Notes under the pieces: generated by a model
What the model saw: only the letters and a program-made list of their open reading frames with translations
What the model was told of the DNA's origin: nothing
Databases searched by the model: none
NCBI GenBank assembly: GCA_964419335.1
Contig: CAYQOX010000075.1
Location: 1 to 16,011, forward strand
Source of the DNA: CAYQOX01 sp964419335
GTDB taxonomy: Bacteria > Hinthialibacterota > Hinthialibacteria > Hinthialibacterales > Hinthialibacteraceae
Length of the DNA stretch: 16,011 nucleotides
Direction: 5' to 3'
Part shown: positions 1-7,630 of the stretch, piece by piece
Layout: each line of letters begins with the position of its first letter
Numbering within the stretch: the stretch's first letter is position 1
Program-made: the position numbers and the translations under genes

Positions 1-71
1 ATCAGGTGTGGACAACGGACATCACTTATATTCCGCTTCACAATGGATTCCTGTATTTGGTGGCGGTGATG
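1..71 (+). mobile_element. Fragment of IS3-family transposase (OrfB, rve core)
   Basis: The encoded peptide W-T-T-D-I-T-Y-I-P followed by G-F-L-Y-L-V-A-V-M is the hallmark start of the DDE integrase core of IS3-family OrfB. Only about 23 codons are visible. Similarity stops abruptly at 69-75, where the reading frame continues as rhamnosidase. No terminal inverted repeat or target duplication is visible at the join, so this is not a simple IS end. The rest of the element, if any, lies left of the window. Confidence 0.75.
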
Positions 72-296
72 GGGAGTGAGTGGCGTGACACTGAAGATAC
101 CTATAATATGAATGTTCGAATTCCACCCAATACGACAGCCCAGGTTTATGTTAAAACCCACGATCCCGAGGCGGTTACCGAAAGTGGCAAACCGGTGGAT
201 GAAATCGACTCTGTTCGTTTCCTTGAAATGAAGGACGGATATGCTGTGTACGCGGTTGGTTCTGGTGCCTATAACTTTGTTGTGAGCAAGAAGTAA
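1..296 (+). pseudogene. Chimeric partial ORF: IS3-type transposase piece fused to alpha-L-rhamnosidase C-terminus
   Basis: The frame is open from the window edge (CAG at 3-5, then GTG at 6) and stops with TAA at 294-296. The first ~22 residues, VWTTDITYIPLHNGFLYLVAV and the next Met, match the start of the IS3-family/rve integrase catalytic core, including the first catalytic Asp in the W-x-T-D-I-T motif. The expected continuation (Asp-x-Tyr-Ser) is absent. From about residue 23 the protein becomes GSEW...VRIPPNTTAQVYV...ESGKPV...VRF...VGSGAYNF, which is the C-terminal beta-sandwich of GH78 alpha-L-rhamnosidases: a Pro-Asn-Thr-Thr-Ala core strand and a terminal G-x-Y-x-F. Neither half can be active as seen. 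The transposase lacks its second Asp and Glu, and the glycosidase lacks its catalytic (alpha/alpha)6 barrel, unless more lies to the left. The join is near 69-75. It is either a recombination scar or an assembly chimera. The GTG at 6 is not a credible start. Confidence 0.8.
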
Positions 297-315
297 TTAT
301 AACGGAATATTCAGA

Positions 316-356
316 CGCCCATCGTTTTTCTTTTTTGGAAAATGGCGGGCTTTTTA
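316..356 (+). terminator. Probable rho-independent terminator after the rhamnosidase tail
   Basis: An imperfect hairpin begins with GCCC at 317-320. It closes with GGGC at 347-350, flanked by complementary T-rich and A-rich arms, and runs straight into TTTTT at 351-355. It lies about 20 nt after the stop codon of the rhamnosidase frame, as expected for the 3' end of that gene. Confidence 0.6.
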
Positions 357-460
357 TGTATAGACAATTTTTTCATTCGAGTACAAACCCAAATCATGAA
401 ATACGAGGAACTTAGATTCGAAGAAAGTAATATTTTTTTTGCTTAAATATACAAATTCTT
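357..460. other. AT-rich intergenic stretch, nothing recognised
   Basis: This is the first part of the 422-nt gap between the rhamnosidase tail and the coiled-coil gene. It is AT-rich, with runs of T at 366-372 and 433-441. I see no ORF with a plausible ribosome binding site, no tRNA and no repeat. The promoter at 461-489 and a leader hairpin occupy the rest of the gap. Confidence 0.6.
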
Positions 461-489
461 TTACTATTGCTTTGAGAGATGTTATAATA
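461..489 (+). promoter_or_regulatory. Sigma70-like promoter with extended -10
   Basis: The -35 is TTTACT at 461-466 and the -10 is a perfect TATAAT at 484-489, separated by 17 nt. TGT immediately precedes the -10, giving an extended -10 (TGnTATAAT). Transcription should begin near 496 and read the coiled-coil gene and the three genes behind it, leaving a leader of about 220 nt. Confidence 0.65.
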
Positions 490-570
490 TGAAATAATTA
501 TCTCTTATAAATCTTTTTTTATTAAACTTTAAACTTACGTATAGGGCCCGATGGGTAAGAAAAAATATGT

Positions 571-598
571 GGAATGAATGACTTTGCGTGATCATTCC
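571..598 (+). other. Leader hairpin upstream of the coiled-coil gene
   Basis: GGAATGA at 571-577 is perfectly complementary to TCATTCC at 592-598, around a 14-nt loop. It sits in the middle of the predicted 220-nt leader. The following bases (TTTCTTG) are not a clean U-tract, so I do not call it a terminator. It may be a structured leader or chance. Confidence 0.35.
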
Positions 599-718
599 TT
601 TCTTGAAAGATCGTTGTGTTTATAGTGGAACCGTTGGATTGAATTACATCGAAAGTTAAAACGCCTAAGTGATTCGTTTCAGTAATCCTAAATAATTGGT
701 TCAGAAAGAAGGTAAAGC

Positions 719-1729
719 ATGTCGGATTATTCGTCCCAAGATAAACAAAAACTGGCTAAGGAATTTCGTGACATGCTGGCGGAAAAGAAAGCCCAGGAAC
801 TGGGGGTTTCCAAAGATGAAATGATTGCCAGTTACGCAAATGGCCAGCTTTCATTTATAAAAAAGCAAGAGGCTTATGAAAAGTTAGAGAAACAAAGAAA
901 TATGGCAGGGGACAAAAAAGTCGTTCGTAGTCTTCGCGATGGCGAAGACAGCCTGCTTTCCCGTTTGGGAGAAGAAATTAACCGCGTCATAAATCTGGTC
1001 AATGAATTATCCCGTAAACAAATCCTGGTGGCGATGGAGCGGGTGGATATCATGGGAGCGTTGAATAAATCGCAAAAACGCTCACTGGATCTCAAAGAAA
1101 ATTTGGAAAATATTGAGCGGCATATTGAACGTACCAAAGAGGGCGATTCGATCTTTTTAGATGCAGAAGAAGTTTTAAAGCAAATTCAGCAAGCCAAAAA
1201 CAATCAAGACTATGACACTATGAATCAATTGATGAGTGAACATCGTGAACTCATCCGAAAATACGAAACTCGCCGCAAATCACTCGAACCACAATTACAA
1301 ACCGCCCGTCATAGCCGTGTCGATTTACAGCGTGAATATTGGCGGGTTTATAACTTGCGATGGAAACTTCAAGATAAGCACATCCAGTCTTTGATGCAAA
1401 CGATGGATGAAATTGTTAATAATACGAATTTCCAAACCACTTGCCCAAAAGCCTTTCATCTTTTACAAGATATTCAATCCACTTGTTCGGAACTCCAACA
1501 AAAAGAAAGACAACTTGGTGCGAAAGTCCCTGAGAAAAAAGATGAAACGAGTGATCAAGCCATGGAAAGATGGAACCAACTTTTGGATACCACTGGCCAA
1601 CTCATTGAACAACAGCAAAAACAGCGTAAACTCTTAGTAGAGATGGTTGAAAAATATAGTCCCATGCTCAAGAAAGATGAGGATGGACATCGCCGAATGG
1701 CATATGCGGAAAGACAGAAAAATAAATAA
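719..1729 (+). CDS. Uncharacterised cytoplasmic coiled-coil protein, 336 aa
   Basis: I do not recognise the family. The protein is highly charged and rich in Glu, Lys, Gln, Arg and Leu. Long helical, heptad-like stretches cover roughly residues 80-145, 150-230 and 280-320, so it should be mostly coiled coil. There is no signal peptide and no membrane segment. The single Cys-containing patch is around residues 240-258 (TTCPKAF and STCSELQ). The N-terminal ~60 residues contain ELGVSKDEMIASYANG, which looks like a short helix-turn element rather than a known domain. The ATG at 719 is preceded by AGAAGG at about 707-712, a reasonable Shine-Dalgarno site. The gene is first in a row of four and lies only 23 nt before the phosphodiesterase gene, so co-transcription from the promoter at 461-489 is likely. 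A structural or scaffolding role is possible but unproven. Confidence 0.85.
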   Translation: MSDYSSQDKQKLAKEFRDMLAEKKAQELGVSKDEMIASYANGQLSFIKKQEAYEKLEKQRNMAGDKKVVRSLRDGEDSLLSRLGEEINRVINLVNELSRKQILVAMERVDIMGALNKSQKRSLDLKENLENIERHIERTKEGDSIFLDAEEVLKQIQQAKNNQDYDTMNQLMSEHRELIRKYETRRKSLEPQLQTARHSRVDLQREYWRVYNLRWKLQDKHIQSLMQTMDEIVNNTNFQTTCPKAFHLLQDIQSTCSELQQKERQLGAKVPEKKDETSDQAMERWNQLLDTTGQLIEQQQKQRKLLVEMVEKYSPMLKKDEDGHRRMAYAERQKNK

Positions 1730-1752
1730 CACATGTTAAGGAGTTTCGATTT

Positions 1753-2562
1753 ATGGACCAGCGTATCATGGGGAAAATGGTTTTCCCTTTTTTTCTTCTT
1801 ATGGCGACCTTCATGATCTCGTCTTTTTCTTATGCTCAGACCCAAGTAATCGCCCACCGCGGCAATAGCAGCGCAGCCCCGGAAAATACGCTCTCCGCTG
1901 TCCAAAGTGCACTTGAGCTCACTTCCCCGCCTGCCTATATCGAAATTGATTTGCATCGTTCTAAAGACGGGGTTCTTGTGGTATGCCATGATTTCTCTCT
2001 CGATCGTACTACTGACAAATCCGGCTTTATTCGCGAGTTGACTTTTGCGGAAATACGCCAGTATGATGCGGAATATTCTGAAAAATTCCAAGATCGTTTT
2101 GAGGGAGAAAAAGTTCCCCGCTTGGAAGAGGTGCTCGACGTTGTTAAAGATCAACCCGTCGGCATCATGATCGAATGCAAGCAATTGTTTTTAGAAGAGC
2201 AGGTCATCGAAATCCTGCGCCAACGCAATGAAGTGGATAAGCATATTCTCGCCAGTTTTGACGAAATCACAGTTCATCGTGCCAAAAAAATCGAACCGAA
2301 ACTCAAAACCCTTTACTTGACGAGTTCTCTTAATCAGGTTTCCCTTTGGCGTGCACAAGATCTCAAGGCGGATTTTATTGGTGCCCATCATGATATGGAG
2401 CCGCAGTGGGTTCAAAGAGCCAAACAAGCGGGTTTCAAGGTGTGGGTCTGGACGGTAGACGATAAAGAAACAATGCGCACATTTATTAACGCTGGGGTGG
2501 ATGGTCTTATTTCCAACGTACCTGCCAAAGTTCAGCAAGTTTTATCTTCACTGAACGAATAA
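1753..2562 (+). CDS. Secreted glycerophosphodiester phosphodiesterase (GDPD family), 269 aa
   Basis: The enzyme hydrolyses glycerophosphodiesters, the deacylated phospholipids, to glycerol-3-phosphate and an alcohol. The TIM-barrel GDPD signature is complete: HRG at residues 35-37, PENT at 43-46, the metal-binding Glu64 and Asp66 in IEID, the catalytic His79-Asp80 in VCHD, Glu141 and Lys143 in GIMIECK, and the C-terminal VWVWTVDD and GVDGLISNVP strands. Residues 6-28 form a signal peptide (a hydrophobic core ending in SSFSYA), predicting export to the periplasm with cleavage near residue 28. AAGGAG at 1738-1743 lies 9 nt before the ATG. An internal Met6 could also start the protein, but it has no better ribosome site. 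The length suits a single-domain bacterial GDPD. It is flanked closely by the coiled-coil gene and the protease gene, suggesting one operon. The family is clear, but the substrate headgroup is not. Confidence 0.93.
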   Translation: MDQRIMGKMVFPFFLLMATFMISSFSYAQTQVIAHRGNSSAAPENTLSAVQSALELTSPPAYIEIDLHRSKDGVLVVCHDFSLDRTTDKSGFIRELTFAEIRQYDAEYSEKFQDRFEGEKVPRLEEVLDVVKDQPVGIMIECKQLFLEEQVIEILRQRNEVDKHILASFDEITVHRAKKIEPKLKTLYLTSSLNQVSLWRAQDLKADFIGAHHDMEPQWVQRAKQAGFKVWVWTVDDKETMRTFINAGVDGLISNVPAKVQQVLSSLNE

Positions 2563-2584
2563 TGGTTTTTCTGAGGTTAAAGGT

Positions 2585-3712
2585 ATGATGAATGAGCAAT
2601 ACAGTTCCAGAACCTTACGACTTGTATTCGTTTTGGTTGCAATTGCTTTCGTTGTAACATTGCTCAATTTATTTACAATTCCCAATCCATTCATGCGCCC
2701 TTTTATGCGTCCAGCGGCGACTCCGAAACCGGTTACCCAGGCTCCAGGAGAGTTGGGCGTGGACGAAAAAGCCACCATTGAAGTCTTCAAACGAATCTCG
2801 CCTTCTGTGGTTTTCATTACGAACTCGGCCATACGCCGTGATTTCTCTTTTAATATCTTCGAAATTCCTCTTGGCAGTGGTTCTGGCTTTGTATGGGATG
2901 ACAAAGGGCACATTGTGACCAACTATCATGTAATACAAAAGGCAAACTCAATTCAGGTTACGCTTCAAGATCAAACCGTAGTGCCTGCGTTTGTGGTGGG
3001 AGGCGATCCAGATTACGATTTGGCAGTTCTTCGCATCCAAGCGAATCCATCGCAGCTTCAGCCGGTGATCATAGGCGAATCGAAGGAATTACAAGTAGGC
3101 CAAAAAGTGCTTGCCATAGGTAACCCCTTTGGCTTAGACTCTACCCTCACGACTGGTGTGATCAGTGCTCTTGGCCGCAATATTAAATCGCTGAGCGATA
3201 CGGTCATCCATGACGTAATTCAAACCGACGCGGCTATTAATCCTGGTAATTCCGGTGGACCTTTGCTCGACTCTTATGGGAGAGTCATTGGAGTCAATAC
3301 GGCTATCATAAGTCCCAGCGGATCGAGTGCCGGGATTGGATTTGCGGTGCCTATAGATACGGTAAACCGTATTGTTCCTCAGTTGATCTCCGACGGAAAA
3401 GTGGCCAAACCGTTGATCGGCATCCGACCGTTTCCCGATCGCATGGTTGAACGCTGGGGCATTGAAGGCGTACCCATCCAGCGTGTTATTCCTAATAGTC
3501 CCGCTGATAAAGCCGATTTGAACGACGCAGAGGAAACCGCCGATGGTGAGATTCTCATGGATGTGATTGTCGAGTTGGATGGTGAGGAAGTATCGAATTT
3601 TGATGATCTTTTACGTATACTTGAAAAGAAAGAACCGGGACAAGAGGTCGATATCACGGTTGAGCGTGACGGAACCCAACGCACCATTTCACTAGAATTG
3701 GGTGTGCAATAA
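2585..3712 (+). CDS. DegQ/HtrA-like serine protease with one PDZ domain, 375 aa
   Basis: This is a trypsin-fold periplasmic quality-control protease, anchored by one N-terminal membrane segment (residues ~11-31, LRLVFVLVAIAFVVTLLNLF). The catalytic triad is visible: His115 in TNYHV, Asp145 in DYDLAVL and Ser223 in the GNSGGPL loop. A Pro-rich linker (~33-55) precedes the protease domain (~60-265). A single PDZ domain covers ~275-375, with LIGI, VIPNSPADKA, DVIVELDGEEV and DLLRIL as its strands and helices. One PDZ and a membrane anchor fit the DegS/HtrB-type architecture rather than the two-PDZ DegP. The PDZ has an acidic insert (NDAEETADGE, ~313-322) after the SPA motif. GAGG at 2573-2576 lies 8 nt before the first of two adjacent ATGs, so the start could be either. 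It is 22 nt downstream of the phosphodiesterase. It may regulate envelope stress or degrade misfolded exported proteins. The exact paralogue cannot be assigned. Confidence 0.93.
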   Translation: MMNEQYSSRTLRLVFVLVAIAFVVTLLNLFTIPNPFMRPFMRPAATPKPVTQAPGELGVDEKATIEVFKRISPSVVFITNSAIRRDFSFNIFEIPLGSGSGFVWDDKGHIVTNYHVIQKANSIQVTLQDQTVVPAFVVGGDPDYDLAVLRIQANPSQLQPVIIGESKELQVGQKVLAIGNPFGLDSTLTTGVISALGRNIKSLSDTVIHDVIQTDAAINPGNSGGPLLDSYGRVIGVNTAIISPSGSSAGIGFAVPIDTVNRIVPQLISDGKVAKPLIGIRPFPDRMVERWGIEGVPIQRVIPNSPADKADLNDAEETADGEILMDVIVELDGEEVSNFDDLLRILEKKEPGQEVDITVERDGTQRTISLELGVQ

Positions 3713-3763
3713 GCTGAACAAAAGGTCTCTTATCCATTTAATTTTTGTTTTTACTATAAAGCA

Positions 3764-6700
3764 ATGAAATTCAATAAGTTTGTTGGGGGAATGAAACGTA
3801 TCTTAGTATGGTTTTTTCTCCCCTTGTTTTTTATTCTCTTGTTGACGTGGTTGAGCGTTCCCTGGATTTCACAAACGCCTTTTGTGAAACGTCAACTTGT
3901 ACAAGCTCTACAGGAGAAAATCAAAGGCGAGGTGGGATACCAACACCTCTTTTTAGGAAGATTTGGGCACCTGCGTGTACGTGATTTTTATTGGAAACCC
4001 CTTGGCTCTGTGGAAATCCATTGGAAGGTAGAACAAGCCGAACTTGGTTCGCCTTTTTCATCCACACCCCGAGTGAACTTATCCCAGGCTCTACTCGCAT
4101 CCGGTGATGAAACCATTGTTTCCGCTTCCCATGTGAGACTCGATTTACAAAAAGGATGGAAAATATCCAATATCTACATCTCTCTTCAGGATATTCTTCT
4201 CCATACCGACTCGTTAGAGAACTTAATCCCATCCCGCGTAGAAGATGCTACACCGGAGTGGAACATCCCGCCTCATACGACCCTTGATTTCGAAAACCTG
4301 ATAATTCATGATTCCCACTTACCTAAGCCGCTTCGCACGCATGGCACTATCAGAAATGGTGCCGATCAATCACGTCTTATGGGATCATTTCGAACTTTGC
4401 CGTTTAATGATCCTCACGGGATTGTCTCTGCAAACGTAACCTATGAAATCCCCGAGCAGCGAACCCATGTACAACTCCATTTTCAGAATTTTCCGATCAA
4501 CGTAGGATCACCCGTGTCGACACATTTTCAATTGATTGGAAACGCAACCGCGACTCATGAGCCCTCACAAATTCGTACGGCGATGAAGACTCGGTTGCGG
4601 GATGTAGCTTATACCTCCTCCTCATTAGCCCATGTGCATGTACCCGAGGTGACCACCGAATTCCAAGGTCAATGGTCTTCTAATAGGGAACCCGATCGCG
4701 CGACCCTGAGGTTGAGCCATGCTCCTCTTACCCTCGCAACCGCTGAACAAACTTTCCCTGTACCTTCAGGCATGTTGGAAGTTTCGGTGAATCGGGCGAA
4801 CTCCCATTTTCAGGGACAATGGCATTTGGATTCTTTAGGCGAACTGGCGTTTAATTCACCCGCTTGGCCGATTAACGCTACTACGCCAATCGGTATTGAA
4901 GTGGATGCTCAGCAGCGCTCTTTGGAAGAAATTGCCAAAGTCTTGCCAGATCAGTGGAAGGAAAAAATGCGGGGCTATCGGGGGTTATTGAGTTTTGAGG
5001 GAAAGAGTACATGGCAGCAAGGAGAACTGCAGCAAGCCGATATCGATTTTGCTTTGCAGCAAGCCGCAACGGATTTTACGTCATTACAAGTACGCAATGC
5101 TGATCTCCAAGGAAATTGGAGCGGAGACGCGAAAAAGGGACAAATTGAGGTTCATGCTTCTTCGGATATTTCTTGGCTTCGTGAAGGGGATCATGCTACA
5201 GAGTTAGAAATGGATCCCATTCAACTTACGTTGGATTATGAAGAGGCAGGAAAACGTTTTGCTTTACAGACCAACCGTTTTCAATCCCCCCTGTTTCGTG
5301 ATCTTCAAATTCAGAGAAATGATGAGGGGCGATGGTCTTTGGATACATCCTTTTCCACCTCGGAAAATATGAATGACCTATGGCATCTTCTTTTTCCTCA
5401 AACTCAGCGTGATCTTTTTGGTATCGGGGATATCGAAATTCAGGCTCAATGGCAAGACGATCAGGGCGAATACCGTGCGACCTGCCCCAATCTTACTCTG
5501 CATTCCATGATGCAAGAGCCTTCGTTCGGTGTGCAGTTCGAAGATTGGCAATTAGAGGGAATATTCGGTTTTCGTGAGGAGTCATTTTATACCCAAGCAA
5601 CCATCAATTCAGTCTCACCTTATCTTTCTTATGATAACCAAGATTATCAATGGAAAAACAAACCTTTCCGGGCAGAAGTGAATATTTTCTCTGACAACGA
5701 CCCGCCCATTACCATCGAGGCGATCCCCCCGGGTGAGGGGCAGCTCTTCATCGACTGGTTTTCTCCTGCCAAGGCGAAGATGGAATTTCGATCCTTGGAT
5801 TTCGATTCTTTTGCCTTACCCGTGTTTTTGCGGTTTATTCTCAAGCGCGATAAAACCCATGAATTTCTAGGTCTTCGGGGGGATGGCAAGGTAGATGGAT
5901 GGCTCGATATCGAAGGGAACGATTCTTTTTCCCATCTCAAAGGAGCCTTGACGCATCACCAAGCAAATTATGTCTACAACGGTACCCCTGCCTTGGAAAT
6001 CGAAAATGCTACGATTTCGATACCCATCAGCTTTCCTTTGCAATTTGAAAGACTTCCCTTTGATTTCATTGATTTTAAGTCAGAAGCAATCCGGTTTGAT
6101 AAAGAGAAATACGAAGCCGTCGCCTGCACTTTGCCTATGAGTGCCTCGATGATCTCACTTCCAACATCTTTCCAAATTAAAGCCTTTGGTGGTGAAGCGT
6201 TTTTTCATCAAATCCATCTTATCGATTGGACCGAAGAGAACCCCGACTTGCAAAGTCAAATTGATCTAAAGAATATCGAATTACCACGGTTAGCCCGGGT
6301 AATTTCCTTGTTTCCTGCGCTGGGAGCACTGAATGGAGAGATTCGTGAAATTGCTTTTTCCCGTGATCGTTTTCTCATCAATGGGCGCTTGGATTTGGAT
6401 GTGTTTGGAGGCAACGTTTTGGTTCACGATATGTTTATTCGCCAACAAGCGTCAGGGGAGCAGATTGTAGGAGCCAGTGTGGAATTGAAAAGTCTGGATC
6501 TAGAAAAACTCACCAATTATTACAATCTGGGGCTAATGACAGGAAGTATTTCTGGATTTATGCATAATGTGCAAATTCTTATCCCACCCCCTAACTCGAA
6601 CAAAATGATGAAGCCCATTGCTTTCGAGGTAGAAATGAAAACCGATAGCCAGAAAGAAAAAGTCATGAGTTATGATGCGCTGATGACTTTTGGTAATTTA

Positions 6701-7024
6701 GGCAAAAGTGATTTGATGGTGGAAGGGTTTGTTAAGCGAGATAAATATTACTATTCCGGATTGGGACTTAGGGCCGAGTTGGATAATAACCGTATGAACA
6801 TTAGGGGATTAATGAAAAACGACTATGTCGTTGCCCCTTCGAACGTCCGTCTTAATATCTTTGGTAAAAAATTTTATTTTTCCGATACGGTTGGCATACG
6901 CTTTCCTCAGTCGGGAAGACCGGTTGATTTTAACGCCTTCTGGAACAACATCGTCAATATGACATTTGGTGAGGGAAAACCGACAACAAAGATGCAAGGC
7001 TTTCCCAACTTCAATCCATTTTAA
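3764..7024 (+). CDS. AsmA/TamB/YdbH-like membrane-anchored envelope protein, 1086 aa
   Basis: The protein has a single N-terminal membrane segment (about residues 15-33, LVWFFLPLFFILLLTWLS), then WISQTPFVKRQLVQALQ...GEVGYQHLFLGRFGHLRVRDFYW, the typical opening of AsmA-like proteins. The remaining ~1000 residues are alternating beta-strands with many short amphipathic repeats. A segment near residues 842-890 (LFPALGALNGEI...FLINGRLDLDVFGGNVLV) and the following LDLEKLTNYYNLGLMTGSISG resemble the repeat units of AsmA/YdbH proteins. Such proteins are thought to form a hydrophobic groove that bridges the periplasm and carries phospholipids to the outer membrane. There is no good Shine-Dalgarno site before the ATG at 3764. 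An in-frame ATG at 3791 (MKRILVWFF) follows GGGGGA directly and is an alternative start, 9 codons shorter. It is last in the + strand row, 51 nt after the protease. Its 3' end overlaps the convergent LOG gene by 14 nt. The superfamily is fairly sure, the subfamily is not. Confidence 0.8.
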   Translation: MKFNKFVGGMKRILVWFFLPLFFILLLTWLSVPWISQTPFVKRQLVQALQEKIKGEVGYQHLFLGRFGHLRVRDFYWKPLGSVEIHWKVEQAELGSPFSSTPRVNLSQALLASGDETIVSASHVRLDLQKGWKISNIYISLQDILLHTDSLENLIPSRVEDATPEWNIPPHTTLDFENLIIHDSHLPKPLRTHGTIRNGADQSRLMGSFRTLPFNDPHGIVSANVTYEIPEQRTHVQLHFQNFPINVGSPVSTHFQLIGNATATHEPSQIRTAMKTRLRDVAYTSSSLAHVHVPEVTTEFQGQWSSNREPDRATLRLSHAPLTLATAEQTFPVPSGMLEVSVNRANSHFQGQWHLDSLGELAFNSPAWPINATTPIGIEVDAQQRSLEEIAKVLPDQWKEKMRGYRGLLSFEGKSTWQQGELQQADIDFALQQAATDFTSLQVRNADLQGNWSGDAKKGQIEVHASSDISWLREGDHATELEMDPIQLTLDYEEAGKRFALQTNRFQSPLFRDLQIQRNDEGRWSLDTSFSTSENMNDLWHLLFPQTQRDLFGIGDIEIQAQWQDDQGEYRATCPNLTLHSMMQEPSFGVQFEDWQLEGIFGFREESFYTQATINSVSPYLSYDNQDYQWKNKPFRAEVNIFSDNDPPITIEAIPPGEGQLFIDWFSPAKAKMEFRSLDFDSFALPVFLRFILKRDKTHEFLGLRGDGKVDGWLDIEGNDSFSHLKGALTHHQANYVYNGTPALEIENATISIPISFPLQFERLPFDFIDFKSEAIRFDKEKYEAVACTLPMSASMISLPTSFQIKAFGGEAFFHQIHLIDWTEENPDLQSQIDLKNIELPRLARVISLFPALGALNGEIREIAFSRDRFLINGRLDLDVFGGNVLVHDMFIRQQASGEQIVGASVELKSLDLEKLTNYYNLGLMTGSISGFMHNVQILIPPPNSNKMMKPIAFEVEMKTDSQKEKVMSYDALMTFGNLGKSDLMVEGFVKRDKYYYSGLGLRAELDNNRMNIRGLMKNDYVVAPSNVRLNIFGKKFYFSDTVGIRFPQSGRPVDFNAFWNNIVNMTFGEGKPTTKMQGFPNFNPF

Positions 7025-7550
7025 ACCATTGGAGAATAACCCGGGTTGCTTCTTCCGCGTTTTCCACAAACGTAAGCAAACGCAATTGTTTATCGCATAT
7101 CTCGGTGTATCTCTGTAAGCTAAGGATGGCTTGTTTCATATTCTCTCCCACCACAATCACCGGCCGCCCATAACCCATAGCGGCCAAATTCCAACTTAGG
7201 AATAATTCAGCCAAGGTGCCTATATTCCCGGGAAAGATAACATATCCATCAGACATGCGCATTAAGTGGGAAATTCGTTCAGGGAGATCTAAGGATTCAT
7301 ATTCTTCGGTTAAATAGGGATTCGGCATGCGGTCGTCAAATAACTCGCAGGTAACTCCATAGACTTCACTTCCCGCTTCTTGTGTACCACGGCTTACTGC
7401 TTCCATCACCCCCATGTATCCCCCATTGCAAATAGTAAATCCCGCTTCGGCCAAGGCATAACCCAGGCGATAGGCTTCTTGGGCTTGCTCTGAGTCTTGT
7501 TTTATAGCCGAACTACCGAACACCGCGATGGTGTAAGAGTCCTCTAACAT
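7011..7550 (-). CDS. LOG/SLOG-family (lysine-decarboxylase-like) nucleotide-binding protein, 179 aa
   Basis: This is a Rossmann-like SLOG protein. Family members include LOG cytokinin-nucleotide phosphoribohydrolases and nucleotide sensors. Visible motifs are IAVFGSSA at residues 8-15, the loop NGGYMGVMEAVSRG (42-55), ERISHLMRMSD (91-101) and PGNIGTLAELFLSWN (107-121), which carries the conserved Glu115. The usual PGGxGT has Asn109 in place of the second Gly. The start is placed at ATG 7548-7550 because an AAAGGAG site lies just upstream on the minus strand. The longer frame that begins at 7598 would start upstream of the predicted promoter. The length fits short LOG proteins (~180-190 aa). 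It is a single gene, convergent with the AsmA-like gene and overlapping its 3' end. Hydrolysis of nucleoside 5'-monophosphates is possible, but the substrate is not predictable. Confidence 0.85.
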   Translation of the reverse strand: MLEDSYTIAVFGSSAIKQDSEQAQEAYRLGYALAEAGFTICNGGYMGVMEAVSRGTQEAGSEVYGVTCELFDDRMPNPYLTEEYESLDLPERISHLMRMSDGYVIFPGNIGTLAELFLSWNLAAMGYGRPVIVVGENMKQAILSLQRYTEICDKQLRLLTFVENAEEATRVILQWFKMD

Positions 7551-7587
7551 CGATGACTCCTTTCTTGAGTAGATTTGTGAGATTCGT

Positions 7588-7616
7588 ATTATACTCACAT
7601 CGTATCATTTACTAAA
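7588..7616 (-). promoter_or_regulatory. Probable promoter of the LOG-family gene
   Basis: On the minus strand a perfect TATAAT is the complement of 7588-7593. A weak -35, TTTAGT, lies 17 nt further upstream, at about 7611-7616. The start of transcription would fall near 7580, leaving a leader of ~30 nt with AAAGGAG before the ATG at 7550. This supports the shorter protein start. Confidence 0.55.
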
Positions 7617-7630
7617 ACCAAAGGAAAGTT

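Noticed and set aside
1..71. A complete insertion sequence at the left edge
   Set aside because: Only about 23 codons of the transposase are present, and the sequence leaves the family inside the catalytic core with no terminal inverted repeat or target duplication in view.
571..605. A terminator or attenuator in the leader at 571-600
   Set aside because: The hairpin has only 7 bp with a 14-nt loop and is followed by CTTTCTTG rather than a clean U-tract, so it is recorded only as a possible leader structure.
1555..2184. A 209-codon minus-strand open frame opposite the coiled-coil and phosphodiesterase genes
   Set aside because: It is antisense to two well-supported genes, has no ribosome site or recognisable domain, and spans their intergenic gap. 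It is a shadow of the coding strand.
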